Source: Bacillus sp. FJAT-27225 (lineage in GTDB: Bacteria; Bacillota; Bacilli; Bacillales; Cytobacillaceae). From it: DNA of 64,000 bases. The stretch lies in contig NZ_MAYU01000026.1 in NCBI RefSeq assembly GCF_001685025.1, positions 1 through 64,000 of the forward strand, read 5' to 3'. Each line of letters starts with the position of its first letter. Positions within the stretch are counted from its first letter, which is position 1. A program made the position numbers and the translations under genes. Below the pieces are notes generated by a model. It did not search any database. It was not told the DNA's origin and saw only the letters and a list, made by a program, of their open reading frames with translations. Shown piece by piece: positions 6,805-16,301 of this stretch.

Positions 6805-8385
6805 TTAGGCATGGGGGTTGGCAGCTCTCTGTGCTAACAGTTCCTCCAGATTTTTACGCAGCAGGAACTTTTGGATTTTTCCGCTCGCATTTCTTGGGAG
6901 GGCATCGACGAAAATATAGTTCCGAGGGCGCTTGTAATTAGCAAGGCTATTGCTTTTTTTACAAAGCTCATCCAACTGCTCTTCCGTCACTGAAGGATCT
7001 TTTAAAACAACAAATGCGGTCACACTTTCTCCCCAACGGTCGTCAGGCTGTCCAAGGACTGCAACATCAACAACTCCCTTATGCTCATAAAGAACATCTT
7101 CGACCTCACGAGGATAGATGTTTTCCCCTCCAGAAATGATCATATCATCCACCCTGTCCTTCACCCATAAATAGCCTTCCTCATCAAGGTAGCCAATATC
7201 GCCGGAATGATACCAGCCTTTGTGCATCGCCTTTTTTGTTGCTTCCTCCCGGTTGAAGTAACCGGTCATCATGCATGGCCCCTTAACAATGATTTCACCA
7301 TTTTCTCCTGGCGGAACAATATCGTCGGGGTCAGACGGTCCATCTTCCCGCGGACGAACAACCCTGATTTCATGGTTAAGGCATGCCTGCCCGGCCGATC
7401 CCGCTTTTGTTAGCTGGTCCGCTTCGGACAGGAACGTAATCGCGGGCCCCATTTCCGTCATCCCGTAGGCTTGGACAAGGGAAATACCAAGCCTGTCATG
7501 GCAGGCATGAACCAAAGTCGGCGCCATTGGTGCCGCCCCGTAAAGTCCCAGTTTCAGGCTGTTCAGATTGTAGTTTGACAGATCCTCTTGAAGAAGTATA
7601 TTCCACATGGTTGGGGCAGCAAAGAACTTGGTGACCTTTTCCGATTCAATTAGGTTGAGAACTTTTTTGGGTTCAAACTGGTGCAGGATTACATTTTTTG
7701 CGCCTATATGCACGCGCGGCAAAAAGGCACAGTGAAGTTCGGCACAATGAAACATCGGGGCGGTAACAAGACCGGCATCTTCGTGTACAAGCCTTGTTGC
7801 GCTAATCACAATCAGGCTCTGTTCTGCCATGTCCCTATGCAAGTGCATGACCCCCTTCGGACGGCCTGTCGTTCCGCTCGTATACATAATCGCGTATAGG
7901 TCATCACAGTTAACTTCATTTTTGATATCTTGGTCCGTGGCAGCCCCTACCTTTTCGTGGTACCTTGCTGCATACGCTGGAACTTCATCATCAATGAACC
8001 AGAATCCTATATGTGGGAATCGAGCTTCAATTCCCGATATGATCGGCTCCAGAGCCTTTTCAAATAGAACAACCTTTGGCTGCGCATCACCAAGTATATA
8101 AGCAACTTCCTCTCCAGAGAGCCTGAAATTGATTGGGTTGAACACTGCCCCGATTTTTGCACACGCGAAAAATGCCGTTGCCAGCTCCTCGGTATTGAAC
8201 AAGAAGGTGGAGACCCTATCGCCTTTTTTGACTCCTTCTTGAAGGAGAGCATTGGCCAGCCTGTTTACCTCCCTGCTCCACTCACTGTACGTGAAACGGA
8301 GATTTTTCCGTACATCATAAAGCGCTTCTTTGTTGGGTAATTTCTTTACCGTAAGATCAAAGATTTTGCCAAGTGTAATGCTCAT
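6805..8385 (-). CDS. acyl-CoA synthetase (AMP-dependent, FadD/class I ANL family)
   Basis: 526 aa ANL-family adenylate-forming enzyme that activates a carboxylic acid to its CoA thioester. The P-loop YTSGTTGRPKG is at residues 168-178, followed by YGMTEMGP (A5), GWYHSGDIGYLDEEG (A7), KDRVDDMIISGGENIYP (A8) and the C-terminal catalytic Lys in NASGKIQK. The start ATG has a GAGGGGG site. It is the last gene of a four-gene acyl-CoA block, about 155 bases after the thiolase. Chain-length preference cannot be read from the sequence. Confidence 0.93.
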   Translation of the reverse strand: MSITLGKIFDLTVKKLPNKEALYDVRKNLRFTYSEWSREVNRLANALLQEGVKKGDRVSTFLFNTEELATAFFACAKIGAVFNPINFRLSGEEVAYILGDAQPKVVLFEKALEPIISGIEARFPHIGFWFIDDEVPAYAARYHEKVGAATDQDIKNEVNCDDLYAIMYTSGTTGRPKGVMHLHRDMAEQSLIVISATRLVHEDAGLVTAPMFHCAELHCAFLPRVHIGAKNVILHQFEPKKVLNLIESEKVTKFFAAPTMWNILLQEDLSNYNLNSLKLGLYGAAPMAPTLVHACHDRLGISLVQAYGMTEMGPAITFLSEADQLTKAGSAGQACLNHEIRVVRPREDGPSDPDDIVPPGENGEIIVKGPCMMTGYFNREEATKKAMHKGWYHSGDIGYLDEEGYLWVKDRVDDMIISGGENIYPREVEDVLYEHKGVVDVAVLGQPDDRWGESVTAFVVLKDPSVTEEQLDELCKKSNSLANYKRPRNYIFVDALPRNASGKIQKFLLRKNLEELLAQRAANPHA

Positions 8386-8541
8386 TTTCTTTCCCCCTCA
8401 TTGGTAAATAGGGCGGAGCAGTATTATTCATGAGCAGGAACAGTTTACCAGGATGTATTGGGATAAAGGGTTCTGTTTTGCCCGGTTCCACCCATTGCCT
8501 AAACCGCTGGCTTCATTTCAAAGTGTTTGCTCTTGCAAAAA

Positions 8542-9696
8542 TCAGGATAGACGTTCAATAATGGTTGCATTGGCCATGCCATGGCCCTCGCACATTGTCT
8601 GTAATCCATAACGGCCTCCGCCCCGTTCAAGTTCACTCATCATCGACAGCATTATTCGTACTCCACTTGCACCAAGCGGATGCCCAATGGCAATTGCCCC
8701 GCCATTCGGGTTGAGTTTTTTAGGGTCGGCACCGGTTTCCTTTAGCCAGGCAAGCGGGACGGGAGCAAACGCTTCATTAACCTCAAAGACATCAATGTCA
8801 TGAATGGAAAGCCCCGCTTTTTTTAGGGCCTTTTCGGTTGCTGGAATTGGCCCTGTCAGCATCAAGGTTGGATCCGAACCAACAACCACCCTTGTGTTAA
8901 CACGAAAGCGAGGATTTAGCTTAAGTTCTGCAGCCTTTTCCCCGGACATCAGCAGAAGGGCGCCCGCTCCGTCACTGATTTGGCTTGAATTTCCTGCAGT
9001 GATGAGCCCATCTTTCTTGAAAGCAGGCTTCAAGCTGCCGAGCACATCACTTGTTGACCCTTCCCTTGGTCCAGAATCATTCATAATAAGCTGGGTTTCC
9101 CCATTTTCCAAGATTACCTCAATCGGCATGATTTCTTTTGTGAAAAAACCCTCAGCCTGTGCCTTCAAGGCTCTACGATGACTTTCAGCTGAATACTCAT
9201 CCAAATCCCTCCGCTTAAAACCATAGACATCCGCAATGCGTTCCGCTGAGAGCCCCTGATGAATTAGCTCATATTTCTCTTTTAGCTTCAGACTAAACGG
9301 ATGGGCATTTCCATAATTAGAACCCATAGGGACACGCGTCATGCTTTCCACGCCACCTGCAATAACGATATCCATATCGCCCGACAAGATAGCCTGTGCT
9401 GCAAAATGGATGGCCTGTTGGCTTGACCCGCACTGACGATCAATTGTTGTCCCGGGTACTTCAATAGGGAACCCGGCTGTGAGTGCAGATACCCGGGCAA
9501 TATCACCTGCCTGTTCACCTGTTTGAGTTACACAGCCAAGAATGACATCATCTATTAGCGTTGCCTCAATACCCGTACGCCTGACAAGTTCCTTTAGTAC
9601 CCCCGCAGCCAGATCATCGGGCCGAATATCCTTCAGTACCCCGTTTCTCCGGCCAACCGGTGTTCTCACTCCTTCAACAATTACGACCTCTCTCAC
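8542..9696 (-). CDS. thiolase (acetyl-CoA C-acyltransferase)
   Basis: About 384 aa. The nucleophilic Cys89 lies in DRQCGSSQQA, the histidine His339 in GGAIAIGHPLGASG and the second Cys369 in CEGHGMANA, so the triad is complete. The frame opens at a TTG (9714), but the GTG at 9696, eight bases after AGGGAG, gives the family-typical start REVVIVEGVRTPVG. It probably cleaves 3-ketoacyl-CoA in the last step of beta-oxidation, though biosynthetic acetoacetyl-CoA thiolase cannot be excluded from motifs alone. It is 38 bases downstream of the acyl-CoA dehydrogenase. Confidence 0.92.
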   Translation of the reverse strand: MREVVIVEGVRTPVGRRNGVLKDIRPDDLAAGVLKELVRRTGIEATLIDDVILGCVTQTGEQAGDIARVSALTAGFPIEVPGTTIDRQCGSSQQAIHFAAQAILSGDMDIVIAGGVESMTRVPMGSNYGNAHPFSLKLKEKYELIHQGLSAERIADVYGFKRRDLDEYSAESHRRALKAQAEGFFTKEIMPIEVILENGETQLIMNDSGPREGSTSDVLGSLKPAFKKDGLITAGNSSQISDGAGALLLMSGEKAAELKLNPRFRVNTRVVVGSDPTLMLTGPIPATEKALKKAGLSIHDIDVFEVNEAFAPVPLAWLKETGADPKKLNPNGGAIAIGHPLGASGVRIMLSMMSELERGGGRYGLQTMCEGHGMANATIIERLS

Positions 9697-9734
9697 ATAC
9701 TTATCTCCCTTCAAGGCAGGATTCCCGCAAGTCG

Positions 9735-10880
9735 TTAGAGTCCCAAATTTTTTGCTATGATTGTCTTCATGATTTCATTTGTACCGGCATAGATGCTTGA
9801 AACCTGGATATCCCGAAATCTCCTCGCAATCTCATATTCCTCCATATAGCCATAGCCGCCATGGAGCTGCATACTTTCCGCAGCAATCTTTTTAGCTATA
9901 TCTGTAAGTTTCCATTTCGCCATTGATACCTTTGTGACAATGTTTTTCCCTTCCATATGCGCCGCAATTAATGCATCAAGGAAGGCTCGCCCCATTTCAA
10001 TATCTGTCGCCATCTCTGCCAGCTTGAACTGAGTGTTCTGAAACTTCCCAACTGACTTCCCGAATGCCTCCCTGCCCTTCACATAGTCCATCGTCAAGCT
10101 TAGCATCACTTCCGATGCTGTCTGCGCTGCAATGGCGACAATCAGACGCTCTTGCTGAAGTTTTTCCATCATATACAGGAAGCCCTGTCCTTCTTCACCT
10201 AGCAAGTTCTCTTTAGGGACCCGGCAATCTTCAAAAATCAGCTCTGCTGTGTCCTGACTGTGAAGGCCTACCTTATTCAGCTTCCTTCCTCGGGAAAACC
10301 CTGGTGTTTCACTTTCAACCAGCAATAGGCTAATTCCTTTATACGTAGGAAAGGCTTTCGTATCTGTTTTGCATGCCACAAGGATAAGATCGGATTGAAT
10401 GCCATTCGTAATGAACGTCTTTTGGCCATTTAGGATATACTGATCACCGTCAAATACAGCAGTAGTCTGGATATTGGCGAGGTCGGAACCCGCTGCCGGC
10501 TCAGTCATTGCAATGGCCGTGATGATGTCTCCCGTTGTACAGCGTGGCAGCCAGCGCTGCTTTTGTTCCTCTGAACCATACGCAGATATGTAAGGAACAA
10601 CAATATCATTATGAAGGCCAATCCCGACCATGCTGGAGCCTACACGTTCAAGCTCTTCATTGATGATAACAGAAAAGCCCCAGTCCACTCCGCTTCCCCC
10701 ATACTTTTCATCAAGGTCCGGACAAAGATACCCCTGCTCCCCCATTTTTGTCCAAAATGCCCTCGGTATTATCCTGTCTTTTTCCCACTTCCCATAATTG
10801 GGATAGGCCTCTTTTTCAAGGAACTTGCGGAGCGACCTTTTGAAAATATAGTGGTCTTCCTGCAGATATGGATGTTTCAT
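9735..10880 (-). CDS. acyl-CoA dehydrogenase, long-chain/isovaleryl type
   Basis: 381 aa flavoenzyme introducing the 2,3-double bond into acyl-CoA. FAD and substrate motifs are AMTEPAAGSD (about 124-133) and TFITNG. The C-terminal signature reads YAGTNEIMK, so the Glu that is catalytic in short- and medium-chain enzymes (YEGT) is absent. Instead there is a Glu at 244 in LQQERL, the place used by long-chain and isovaleryl-CoA dehydrogenases. It should therefore be active with long-chain or branched substrates. GGAGGG lies just upstream of the ATG, and the gene is 34 bases after the SDR gene. Confidence 0.92.
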   Translation of the reverse strand: MKHPYLQEDHYIFKRSLRKFLEKEAYPNYGKWEKDRIIPRAFWTKMGEQGYLCPDLDEKYGGSGVDWGFSVIINEELERVGSSMVGIGLHNDIVVPYISAYGSEEQKQRWLPRCTTGDIITAIAMTEPAAGSDLANIQTTAVFDGDQYILNGQKTFITNGIQSDLILVACKTDTKAFPTYKGISLLLVESETPGFSRGRKLNKVGLHSQDTAELIFEDCRVPKENLLGEEGQGFLYMMEKLQQERLIVAIAAQTASEVMLSLTMDYVKGREAFGKSVGKFQNTQFKLAEMATDIEMGRAFLDALIAAHMEGKNIVTKVSMAKWKLTDIAKKIAAESMQLHGGYGYMEEYEIARRFRDIQVSSIYAGTNEIMKTIIAKNLGL

Positions 10881-10914
10881 CTCTTCCCTCCGATTGTAAA
10901 CGCTGTCAATTTAG

Positions 10915-11682
10915 TTAGCGCGGCTGCATTCGGACTGCCCCATCCAGCCGGATTGTCTCCCCGTTTAGCATCGGATTTTCGAGGATGCTGACTGCCAGCA
11001 GCGCATATTCCTCCGGAAGTCCAAGCCTGGAGGGGAAAGGTACACTACTGCCCAGCGTCTCCCTCGCTTCTTGTGGCAATGCTTCAAACATAGGTGTATG
11101 AAATAGACCGGGGGCGATGGTCATCACTCGTATTCCTAAAGATGCCAATTCGCGAGCGACTGGCAAGGTCATTCCTACTACACCACCTTTTGATGCACTG
11201 TAGGCTGCCTGCCCAATTTGTCCTTCAAATGCAGCTATCGAAGCCGTATTGATGATGACTCCCCGTTCGCCTTTTTCGTTTGGATCATTTTTTGCCATAA
11301 ACTCCGCTGTAATCCGGATGGAATTAAAGGTGCCAATCAGGTTAATAGTAATAACTCTCTTAAAGAGCTCAAGATCATGCAGCCCTTTTTTTCCAATTAC
11401 TTTTGCTGCGGGCGCGATACCGGCACAATTTACTGCTGTATTAATAGAACCAAATTCCTCAGCTGCCAAAGCTGCTGCTTGTAAAAAGCTCTCTTCTTCC
11501 GTCACATCCGTTTTGATGAATATTGCGTTCGGCCCTAGCTCTTCGCTCAAAGCACTACCTCGTTGTTCATCTAAATCAAGTATCGCAGCCTTTCCTCCTT
11601 TCTCAATAATTGCACGGACAGTCGCTTCTCCAAGCCCCGAAGCGCCGCCCGTTGCTATAGCTCTGCAATTTTGGATAATCAT
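10915..11682 (-). CDS. SDR dehydrogenase, 3-hydroxyacyl-CoA dehydrogenase type II-like
   Basis: 255 aa Rossmann-fold short-chain dehydrogenase. TGGASGLG (11-18) binds the cofactor, and Asp36 at the end of strand 2 favours NAD over NADP. The catalytic set is Asn114, Ser148, Tyr161 and Lys165 (YSASK). The segment [11 protein letters not shown] is typical of the HSD17B10/type II 3-hydroxyacyl-CoA dehydrogenase branch, which suits the beta-oxidation neighbours. It is the first gene of the block. The ribosome binding site is weak (GGAAAG). Confidence 0.88.
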   Translation of the reverse strand: MIIQNCRAIATGGASGLGEATVRAIIEKGGKAAILDLDEQRGSALSEELGPNAIFIKTDVTEEESFLQAAALAAEEFGSINTAVNCAGIAPAAKVIGKKGLHDLELFKRVITINLIGTFNSIRITAEFMAKNDPNEKGERGVIINTASIAAFEGQIGQAAYSASKGGVVGMTLPVARELASLGIRVMTIAPGLFHTPMFEALPQEARETLGSSVPFPSRLGLPEEYALLAVSILENPMLNGETIRLDGAVRMQPR

Positions 11683-11927
11683 TCGGCACCAACTTTCCGA
11701 ATTGTTAGAATACTTTTACCCATTATACTATTCCCCGTTTACTTACTCTACTCCCAGCATGGAAGGCGACAAAGAAACAAAAATGATTACAAAAATCTAC
11801 ATTGGTAGTAAACCAACTAAGTTTAGGTGTTTGGGACTTTTCACATTAGCCAACAATCACTAAAATATAAATGTAATCAAAAAAAACGGTGAATAATAGG
11901 CACCTCCCGAAGAGTCTGGAAAACGCA
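11683..11927 (-). other. intergenic region upstream of the acyl-CoA block
   Basis: About 245 bases between the rpsI terminator and the SDR gene. On the minus strand it holds a perfect -10 TATAAT (11722-11727) with only a poor -35 (TAGAGT) 17 bases away, so the promoter is uncertain and may need an activator. I saw no FadR-like palindrome and no open reading frame worth calling. Confidence 0.35.
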
Positions 11928-11961
11928 AAAAGACCCCCAACACAAATGGTTGAGAGTCTTT
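11928..11961 (-). terminator. terminator after rpsI
   Basis: Stem AAAGACTCTCAAC / GTTGGGGGTCTTT on the minus strand with a short loop, followed by a T run. It separates rplM-rpsI from the acyl-CoA block, so the block probably has its own promoter. Confidence 0.85.
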
Positions 11962-11973
11962 GATAAGCAAAAA

Positions 11974-12366
11974 TTAACGCTTTGAGAACTGAGGTGCACG
12001 ACGAGCGCCTTTAAGACCGTATTTCTTACGCTCTTTCATACGCGCGTCACGAGTCAGAAGACCTGCACGCTTCAGAGTTGGGCGGAATTCTGGATCAGCT
12101 TGCAGCAATGCACGTGCAATGCCATGGCGGATTGCGCCAGCTTGGCCAGTGTAGCCGCCGCCTTTTACGTTTACAAGGATATCGTAGCTGCCAAGAGTTT
12201 CAGTCGCTACAAGCGGCTGCTTAACTACTTCACGCAGTGCTTCGAATGGAATATAGCTAGTAATTTCACGATCGTTAATTGTGATTTGGCCATTGCCTGG
12301 TACTAGGCGTACGCGGGCAACAGAGCTTTTACGACGGCCTGTGCCGATATATTGAACTTGTGCCAA
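11974..12366 (-). CDS. rpsI: 30S ribosomal protein S9
   Basis: 130 aa and complete. S9 binds the 16S 3' major domain in the small-subunit head, and its C-terminal tail reaches the P-site tRNA. The tail ends in the family signature [17 protein letters not shown], with the basic terminus intact. The N-terminus [17 protein letters not shown] is also typical. It is the second gene of the rplM-rpsI unit, 18 bases after rplM. Confidence 0.98.
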   Translation of the reverse strand: MAQVQYIGTGRRKSSVARVRLVPGNGQITINDREITSYIPFEALREVVKQPLVATETLGSYDILVNVKGGGYTGQAGAIRHGIARALLQADPEFRPTLKRAGLLTRDARMKERKKYGLKGARRAPQFSKR

Positions 12367-12384
12367 GTTAATACCCTCCCTTTA

Positions 12385-12822
12385 TTATCCGCGAAGTTCG
12401 TAAACTTCTGGTTTTTGTGCTTGGTGCGGATGCTCGCTGCCAGCATATACATGCAGCTTCTTATACATTTGACGGCCAAGAGAATTCTTTGGAAGCATGC
12501 CTTTAACAGCAAGCTCGATCATTTTCTCAGCGTAGTTTGTGCGCATTTCAAGCGCAGTTCTTTGCTTCAGACCGCCTGGGTGCTGGGTGTGGCGATAGTA
12601 AATCTTGTCATTCAATTTGTTGCCTGTAAGAGTTACTTTAGAAGCATTAAGAATGATAACATGATCGCCAGTGTCGACATGCGGTGTGAAAGTTGGTTTG
12701 TTTTTGCCACGTAGGATTGCTGCAACTTCGGAAGCAAGGCGTCCAAGAGTCTTGCCTTCTGCATCAATCACGTACCATTTACGCTCGATATTGTTGGCAT
12801 TCGCCATAAATGTTGTACGCAT
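12385..12822 (-). CDS. rplM: 50S ribosomal protein L13
   Basis: 145 aa, the normal length. L13 is an early assembly protein on 23S rRNA. Conserved segments are [16 protein letters not shown] and the [15 protein letters not shown]-type motif near residue 115. It is preceded by a structured leader with its own promoter and is translated ahead of rpsI. The start ATG has an AGGAGGGAAAC site. Confidence 0.98.
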   Translation of the reverse strand: MRTTFMANANNIERKWYVIDAEGKTLGRLASEVAAILRGKNKPTFTPHVDTGDHVIILNASKVTLTGNKLNDKIYYRHTQHPGGLKQRTALEMRTNYAEKMIELAVKGMLPKNSLGRQMYKKLHVYAGSEHPHQAQKPEVYELRG

Positions 12823-13000
12823 GAGTTTCCCTCCTAATTAAATCAAAAAGATAGTATCGCGCTTTATGTCAGCTGCCAGGCTTCCTGCTCTGTTCCGGGA
12901 GCGGCGCCGGAGTGGTTTTGCGCATCAAGTGTCAAGTTCATATATTCTTAATCACGATGAGGCTTTCCGGGGCTTTATCGTGGGATTAAAATACACACAT
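12823..13000 (-). promoter_or_regulatory. L13-type ribosomal leader RNA of rplM
   Basis: An untranslated leader of about 180 bases. On the minus strand AATCccCACGAT pairs with ATCGTG-ATT about 30 bases later, with GC-rich hairpins between that stem and the ribosome binding site. Rfam describes an L13 leader at this position in Bacillales, thought to let L13 repress its own mRNA. The assignment rests on position and the long-range stem. Confidence 0.6.
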
Positions 13001-13005
13001 ATGAT

Positions 13006-13034
13006 ATGATAAACGCTTATAGGGCAGATGTCAA
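13006..13034 (-). promoter_or_regulatory. sigma-A promoter of rplM-rpsI
   Basis: Minus strand: perfect -35 TTGACA (13029-13034), a 17-base spacer and -10 TATCAT (13006-13011). It lies in the truA-rplM gap and would place the transcript start near position 13000. Confidence 0.8.
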
Positions 13035-13074
13035 GAAAATATTATACACCAGGTTTAGTTGTCAGAGAAAAATA

Positions 13075-13812
13075 TCAGTAGTAGACTTCCCACAAATACA
13101 AGCCATGGGCAGGTGCGGTTTTACCAGCTTGGGTTCGATCCCTGTCCATAATCAGGCTCTTCATTTCTTCTGGTTTCCTCGCACCAGTCCCTACCTCCAG
13201 AAGTGTCCCCGTCATGATTCTTACCATGTTGTATAGAAAACCGTTCCCCTTGAAAGAAATCACAAGCTTTTCCTCTTCTTCCGAAAAACCAATATCCGTT
13301 ACTGTCCTTACTTTATCTTTAACATCTGTATTCGAAGCACAAAAACTTGAAAAATCGTGTGTTCCGCATAATTGCCGCGCTCCTGCCTTCATCACCTCAA
13401 TATCCAGGGGATAGGAAAAATGATAAGCATAATTTCGGCTAAAAGGATCTCTTTGTCTGCCAAGGTGGAGAACGTAACGATATTCCTTCCCTATCGTGTC
13501 AAACCTTGCATGAAACCCGTGGGCGGCCTTTTTTACTGAGAGCACAGCGATTTCCCCTCCAAGTAACGAGTTAAGCGCAACTGCCCAGCGGTCCTCAGGA
13601 ATAGAGAGTGGTGAGTCAAAGTGAATAACCTGCCCTTTTGCATGGACCCCCGCGTCCGTCCTACCCGATGCGGTTACCTTCACATGTTCACCTTTATGAA
13701 GCTTAGAGAGGGCAGCCTCCAGCTCTCCCTGAACGGTACGTTTTCCCGGTTGAACCTGGTACCCGGCAAAGCCTGTCCCATCATAAGAAATAATGCATTT
13801 ATAGCGCTGCAT
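13075..13812 (-). CDS. truA: tRNA pseudouridine(38-40) synthase TruA
   Basis: 245 aa. TruA isomerises uridines 38-40 in the tRNA anticodon stem-loop. The catalytic Asp lies in ASGRTDAGVHA, and the family start YKCIISYDGTGFAGYQ is present. The frame extends to 13863, but the ATG at 13812 is preceded by GGAGGGG, so it is the start. It directly follows the ECF transporter genes (13 bases), the same order as B. subtilis. Confidence 0.96.
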   Translation of the reverse strand: MQRYKCIISYDGTGFAGYQVQPGKRTVQGELEAALSKLHKGEHVKVTASGRTDAGVHAKGQVIHFDSPLSIPEDRWAVALNSLLGGEIAVLSVKKAAHGFHARFDTIGKEYRYVLHLGRQRDPFSRNYAYHFSYPLDIEVMKAGARQLCGTHDFSSFCASNTDVKDKVRTVTDIGFSEEEEKLVISFKGNGFLYNMVRIMTGTLLEVGTGARKPEEMKSLIMDRDRTQAGKTAPAHGLYLWEVYY

Positions 13813-13825
13813 ACTTTCCCCTCCA

Positions 13826-14623
13826 TTAAGAACGCAATAGTGCCAGGACAACAGCCAAGACAATCAATAAAAGAATTTGGATAGTATCCGCTTGCTTCCA
13901 TTCAAGCTTTCTGAACCTTGTCCTTCCCTCTCCGCCTCGATACCCTCTCGCTTCCATTGCAGTGGCCAAATCCTCAGCCCGTTTGAATGAGCTAACAAAT
14001 AAAGGAATTAATAAAGGAATAATTGCTTTAATACGATCTTTGATTGGACCGCTGCCAAATTCTACTCCACGTGCAATCTGGGCCTTCATAATTTTATCCG
14101 TCTCTTCCATAAGAGTCGGTATAAACCTAAGGGAAATAGACATCATCAAAGCAAGCTCATGGACAGGGAATTTGATTTTCTTTAATGGATTCAGCAAGAT
14201 TTCAAGCCCATCTGTTATTTCGATAGGTGTGGTTGTTAACGTAAGCAAGGATGTTACAAGTATCAGGAAAAAGAACCTTAAGGAAATAAAAATCCCCTGC
14301 CGAATCCCTTCTTCATAGATTTTTATCCAGCCAGCATCTACGACTAAGTCGCCTTCCCGGTTCAGGAACAAATGAAGCAGGAGAGTAAATACAACAAGCC
14401 AGAGGATTGGCTTTAATCCCTCATAAAGAAATTTAGGAGGTATCTTTGACATCCCAAGCAGGTAAAAAGTATAAACACCCAATAGCCCATAGGTTATGGC
14501 GTTATTTGCGAGAAAGACAATGACAACAAAAGAAAAAACGAGTATTAGCTTGGACCGCGGATCCATTTTGTGAATAATTGAATCTGCAGGAACATACCGT
14601 CCGAAAATGATTTTATCCATCAT
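13826..14623 (-). CDS. ecfT: energy-coupling factor transporter transmembrane protein EcfT
   Basis: 265 aa integral membrane protein with several hydrophobic helices and the two EcfT coupling motifs: ARG in AQIARGVEFG and ARGY in AMEARGYRGGEGR. EcfT links the two ATPases EcfA1/EcfA2 to interchangeable S components that bind vitamins or metals. The ATG overlaps the ecfA2 stop (ATGA), indicating translational coupling. No S component is encoded nearby, so this is a shared, group II module. Confidence 0.95.
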   Translation of the reverse strand: MMDKIIFGRYVPADSIIHKMDPRSKLILVFSFVVIVFLANNAITYGLLGVYTFYLLGMSKIPPKFLYEGLKPILWLVVFTLLLHLFLNREGDLVVDAGWIKIYEEGIRQGIFISLRFFFLILVTSLLTLTTTPIEITDGLEILLNPLKKIKFPVHELALMMSISLRFIPTLMEETDKIMKAQIARGVEFGSGPIKDRIKAIIPLLIPLFVSSFKRAEDLATAMEARGYRGGEGRTRFRKLEWKQADTIQILLLIVLAVVLALLRS

Positions 14624-15486
14624 ATGCGATTGCCCCCTTCAGAACGGGCGATCGCTTCAGCCAGTTTTTCAATCGTTAAATAAGTTTCTCCAAGTTTAAT
14701 CCCCATCTGGCGTTCCCACTTCAACTGAAAACGTACTGATTCTGGAACATCCAGCCCTAATTCAACTAGTTCGTCGGGATTCGAAAAGATTTCCTTGGGT
14801 GTCCCGGACTTCACTGCCCTTCCCTGGTGCATGATGGCGATTTGGTCGGCATAGCGGGCAGCGTCTTCCATACTGTGAGTTACGAGTACAGTAGAAAGGC
14901 CTCGTGTCTTATGGAGCTTATAAAACATATCCATAATTTCTTTCCGGCCTCGAGGGTCAAGTCCAGCAGTCGGCTCGTCAAGGACTAGTACATTAGGCTC
15001 CATCGCAAGTACGCCTGCAATCGCTACACGGCGCATTTGCCCGCCAGAAAGCTCAAAAGGCGACTTTTGCAACACTTCCTCATGGAGACCCACCTGACTG
15101 AGGGCCGCTCTTGCCATCCTTCTTGCTTCAGCCTCAGAAACTCCAAAGTTCATCGGACCAAAGCAAATATCTTTTTCCACTGTTTCTTCAAACAGTTGAT
15201 GTTCGGGAAATTGAAACACGATTCCGACTTTCTGACGGACATCCTTGAGGTTCTTCTCCTTTTTTCCAGCTACAATTTCACGTTCACCAATTTTAACTGT
15301 ACCTGATGTTGGCTGAAGAAGCGCATTGAGATGCTGAAGAACTGTTGATTTCCCAGAACCGGTGTGGCCAATGATAGCCAAGTATGTGCCTTGAGGAATG
15401 TCGAGTGAGACGTCATGGATCGCCAATCGTTCAAAAGGCGTACCAGCCTGGTATCTAAACTCTATCTTTTTGAGTGATATATCCAT
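14620..15486 (-). CDS. ecfA2: energy-coupling factor transporter ATPase EcfA2
   Basis: 288 aa ABC ATPase. Walker A is GHTGSGKST, the signature LSGGQMRR and Walker [13 protein letters not shown], followed by the switch His in VTHSMEDA. It pairs with EcfA1 to power the ECF vitamin transporters. Its start overlaps the end of ecfA1 by about 25 bases, and its stop overlaps the ecfT start. Confidence 0.96.
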   Translation of the reverse strand: MDISLKKIEFRYQAGTPFERLAIHDVSLDIPQGTYLAIIGHTGSGKSTVLQHLNALLQPTSGTVKIGEREIVAGKKEKNLKDVRQKVGIVFQFPEHQLFEETVEKDICFGPMNFGVSEAEARRMARAALSQVGLHEEVLQKSPFELSGGQMRRVAIAGVLAMEPNVLVLDEPTAGLDPRGRKEIMDMFYKLHKTRGLSTVLVTHSMEDAARYADQIAIMHQGRAVKSGTPKEIFSNPDELVELGLDVPESVRFQLKWERQMGIKLGETYLTIEKLAEAIARSEGGNRI

Positions 15487-16301
15487 AGTTCCCTCACCAA
15501 CTCTTCTTCAGCCAAATAGTTCTTGCTCAGTTCAATTCCTCGTTCTTTCAATGCTTTGCCCATTTTTACTGAAAATGGAATATCAAGTCCCAATGATAGT
15601 AATTCTTCATCCAAGGCGAAAATCTCCTCAGGATTTCCCTCCCGGTAAACCTTGCCTTTATTCATCACAATGATCCTATCTGCCTTAGCGGCTTCATCCA
15701 GGTCATGGGTAATTGAAACAACAGTCATTGTCTTCTCCTCTTTCAACAGTCTCACTGTCTCGAGTACTTCTTCCCTGCCTTTTGGGTCTAGCATGGAGGT
15801 CGCTTCGTCAAGGATAATGATCGATGGCCTTAAAGCTAGTACACCAGCTATAGCAACCCGCTGTTTTTGGCCTCCTGATAGATGGTGCGGCTCTTGATCG
15901 AGAAATTCTCCCATTTTCACTTTTTCTAATGCTTCCGGCACCCTGACTGCCATCTCTTCTTGAGGAATTCCGTTGTTTTCCAGACCAAAAGCCACATCAT
16001 CCTTAACTGTTGTGCCAACAAACTGATTATCAGGATTTTGAAAGACCATTCCAATTTTTTTTCGGATGTCCCATACGGTTTCGTCATTCAAGACGAAGCC
16101 ATCCACTTTTACAGTCCCTGCCTGCGGATAGTGAAGGCCGTTTAACAGCCTGGCTAGCGTTGATTTACCTGACCCATTGTGGCCTACAATTGCCAGCCAT
16201 TCGCCTTTAAGTACATCAATGCAAATATCTTTAACTGCATAATCGTTCGCTGTGGGATATTGAAACGTAACATGCTCAAGACTTATGATGGGTTCAGCCA
16301 T
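15462..16301 (-). CDS. ecfA1: energy-coupling factor transporter ATPase EcfA1
   Basis: 279 aa ABC ATPase. Walker A is GHNGSGKST, the signature LSGGQKQR and Walker [13 protein letters not shown]. The frame opens with a TTG at 16310, but the ATG at 16301 has AGGAG ten bases upstream. It forms a heterodimer with EcfA2. It is the first gene of the ecfA1-ecfA2-ecfT-truA run and lies behind a long, structured gap after rplQ. Confidence 0.96.
   Translation of the reverse strand: MAEPIISLEHVTFQYPTANDYAVKDICIDVLKGEWLAIVGHNGSGKSTLARLLNGLHYPQAGTVKVDGFVLNDETVWDIRKKIGMVFQNPDNQFVGTTVKDDVAFGLENNGIPQEEMAVRVPEALEKVKMGEFLDQEPHHLSGGQKQRVAIAGVLALRPSIIILDEATSMLDPKGREEVLETVRLLKEEKTMTVVSITHDLDEAAKADRIIVMNKGKVYREGNPEEIFALDEELLSLGLDIPFSVKMGKALKERGIELSKNYLAEEELVRELWIYHSKR

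Noticed and set aside
8479-8496. GGGTGGAACCGGG on the minus strand upstream of the acyl-CoA ligase, similar to the T-box consensus
   Set aside because: The 3' part does not match ACCGCG, there is no stem I or specifier loop in the 156-base gap, and no terminator precedes the ligase.
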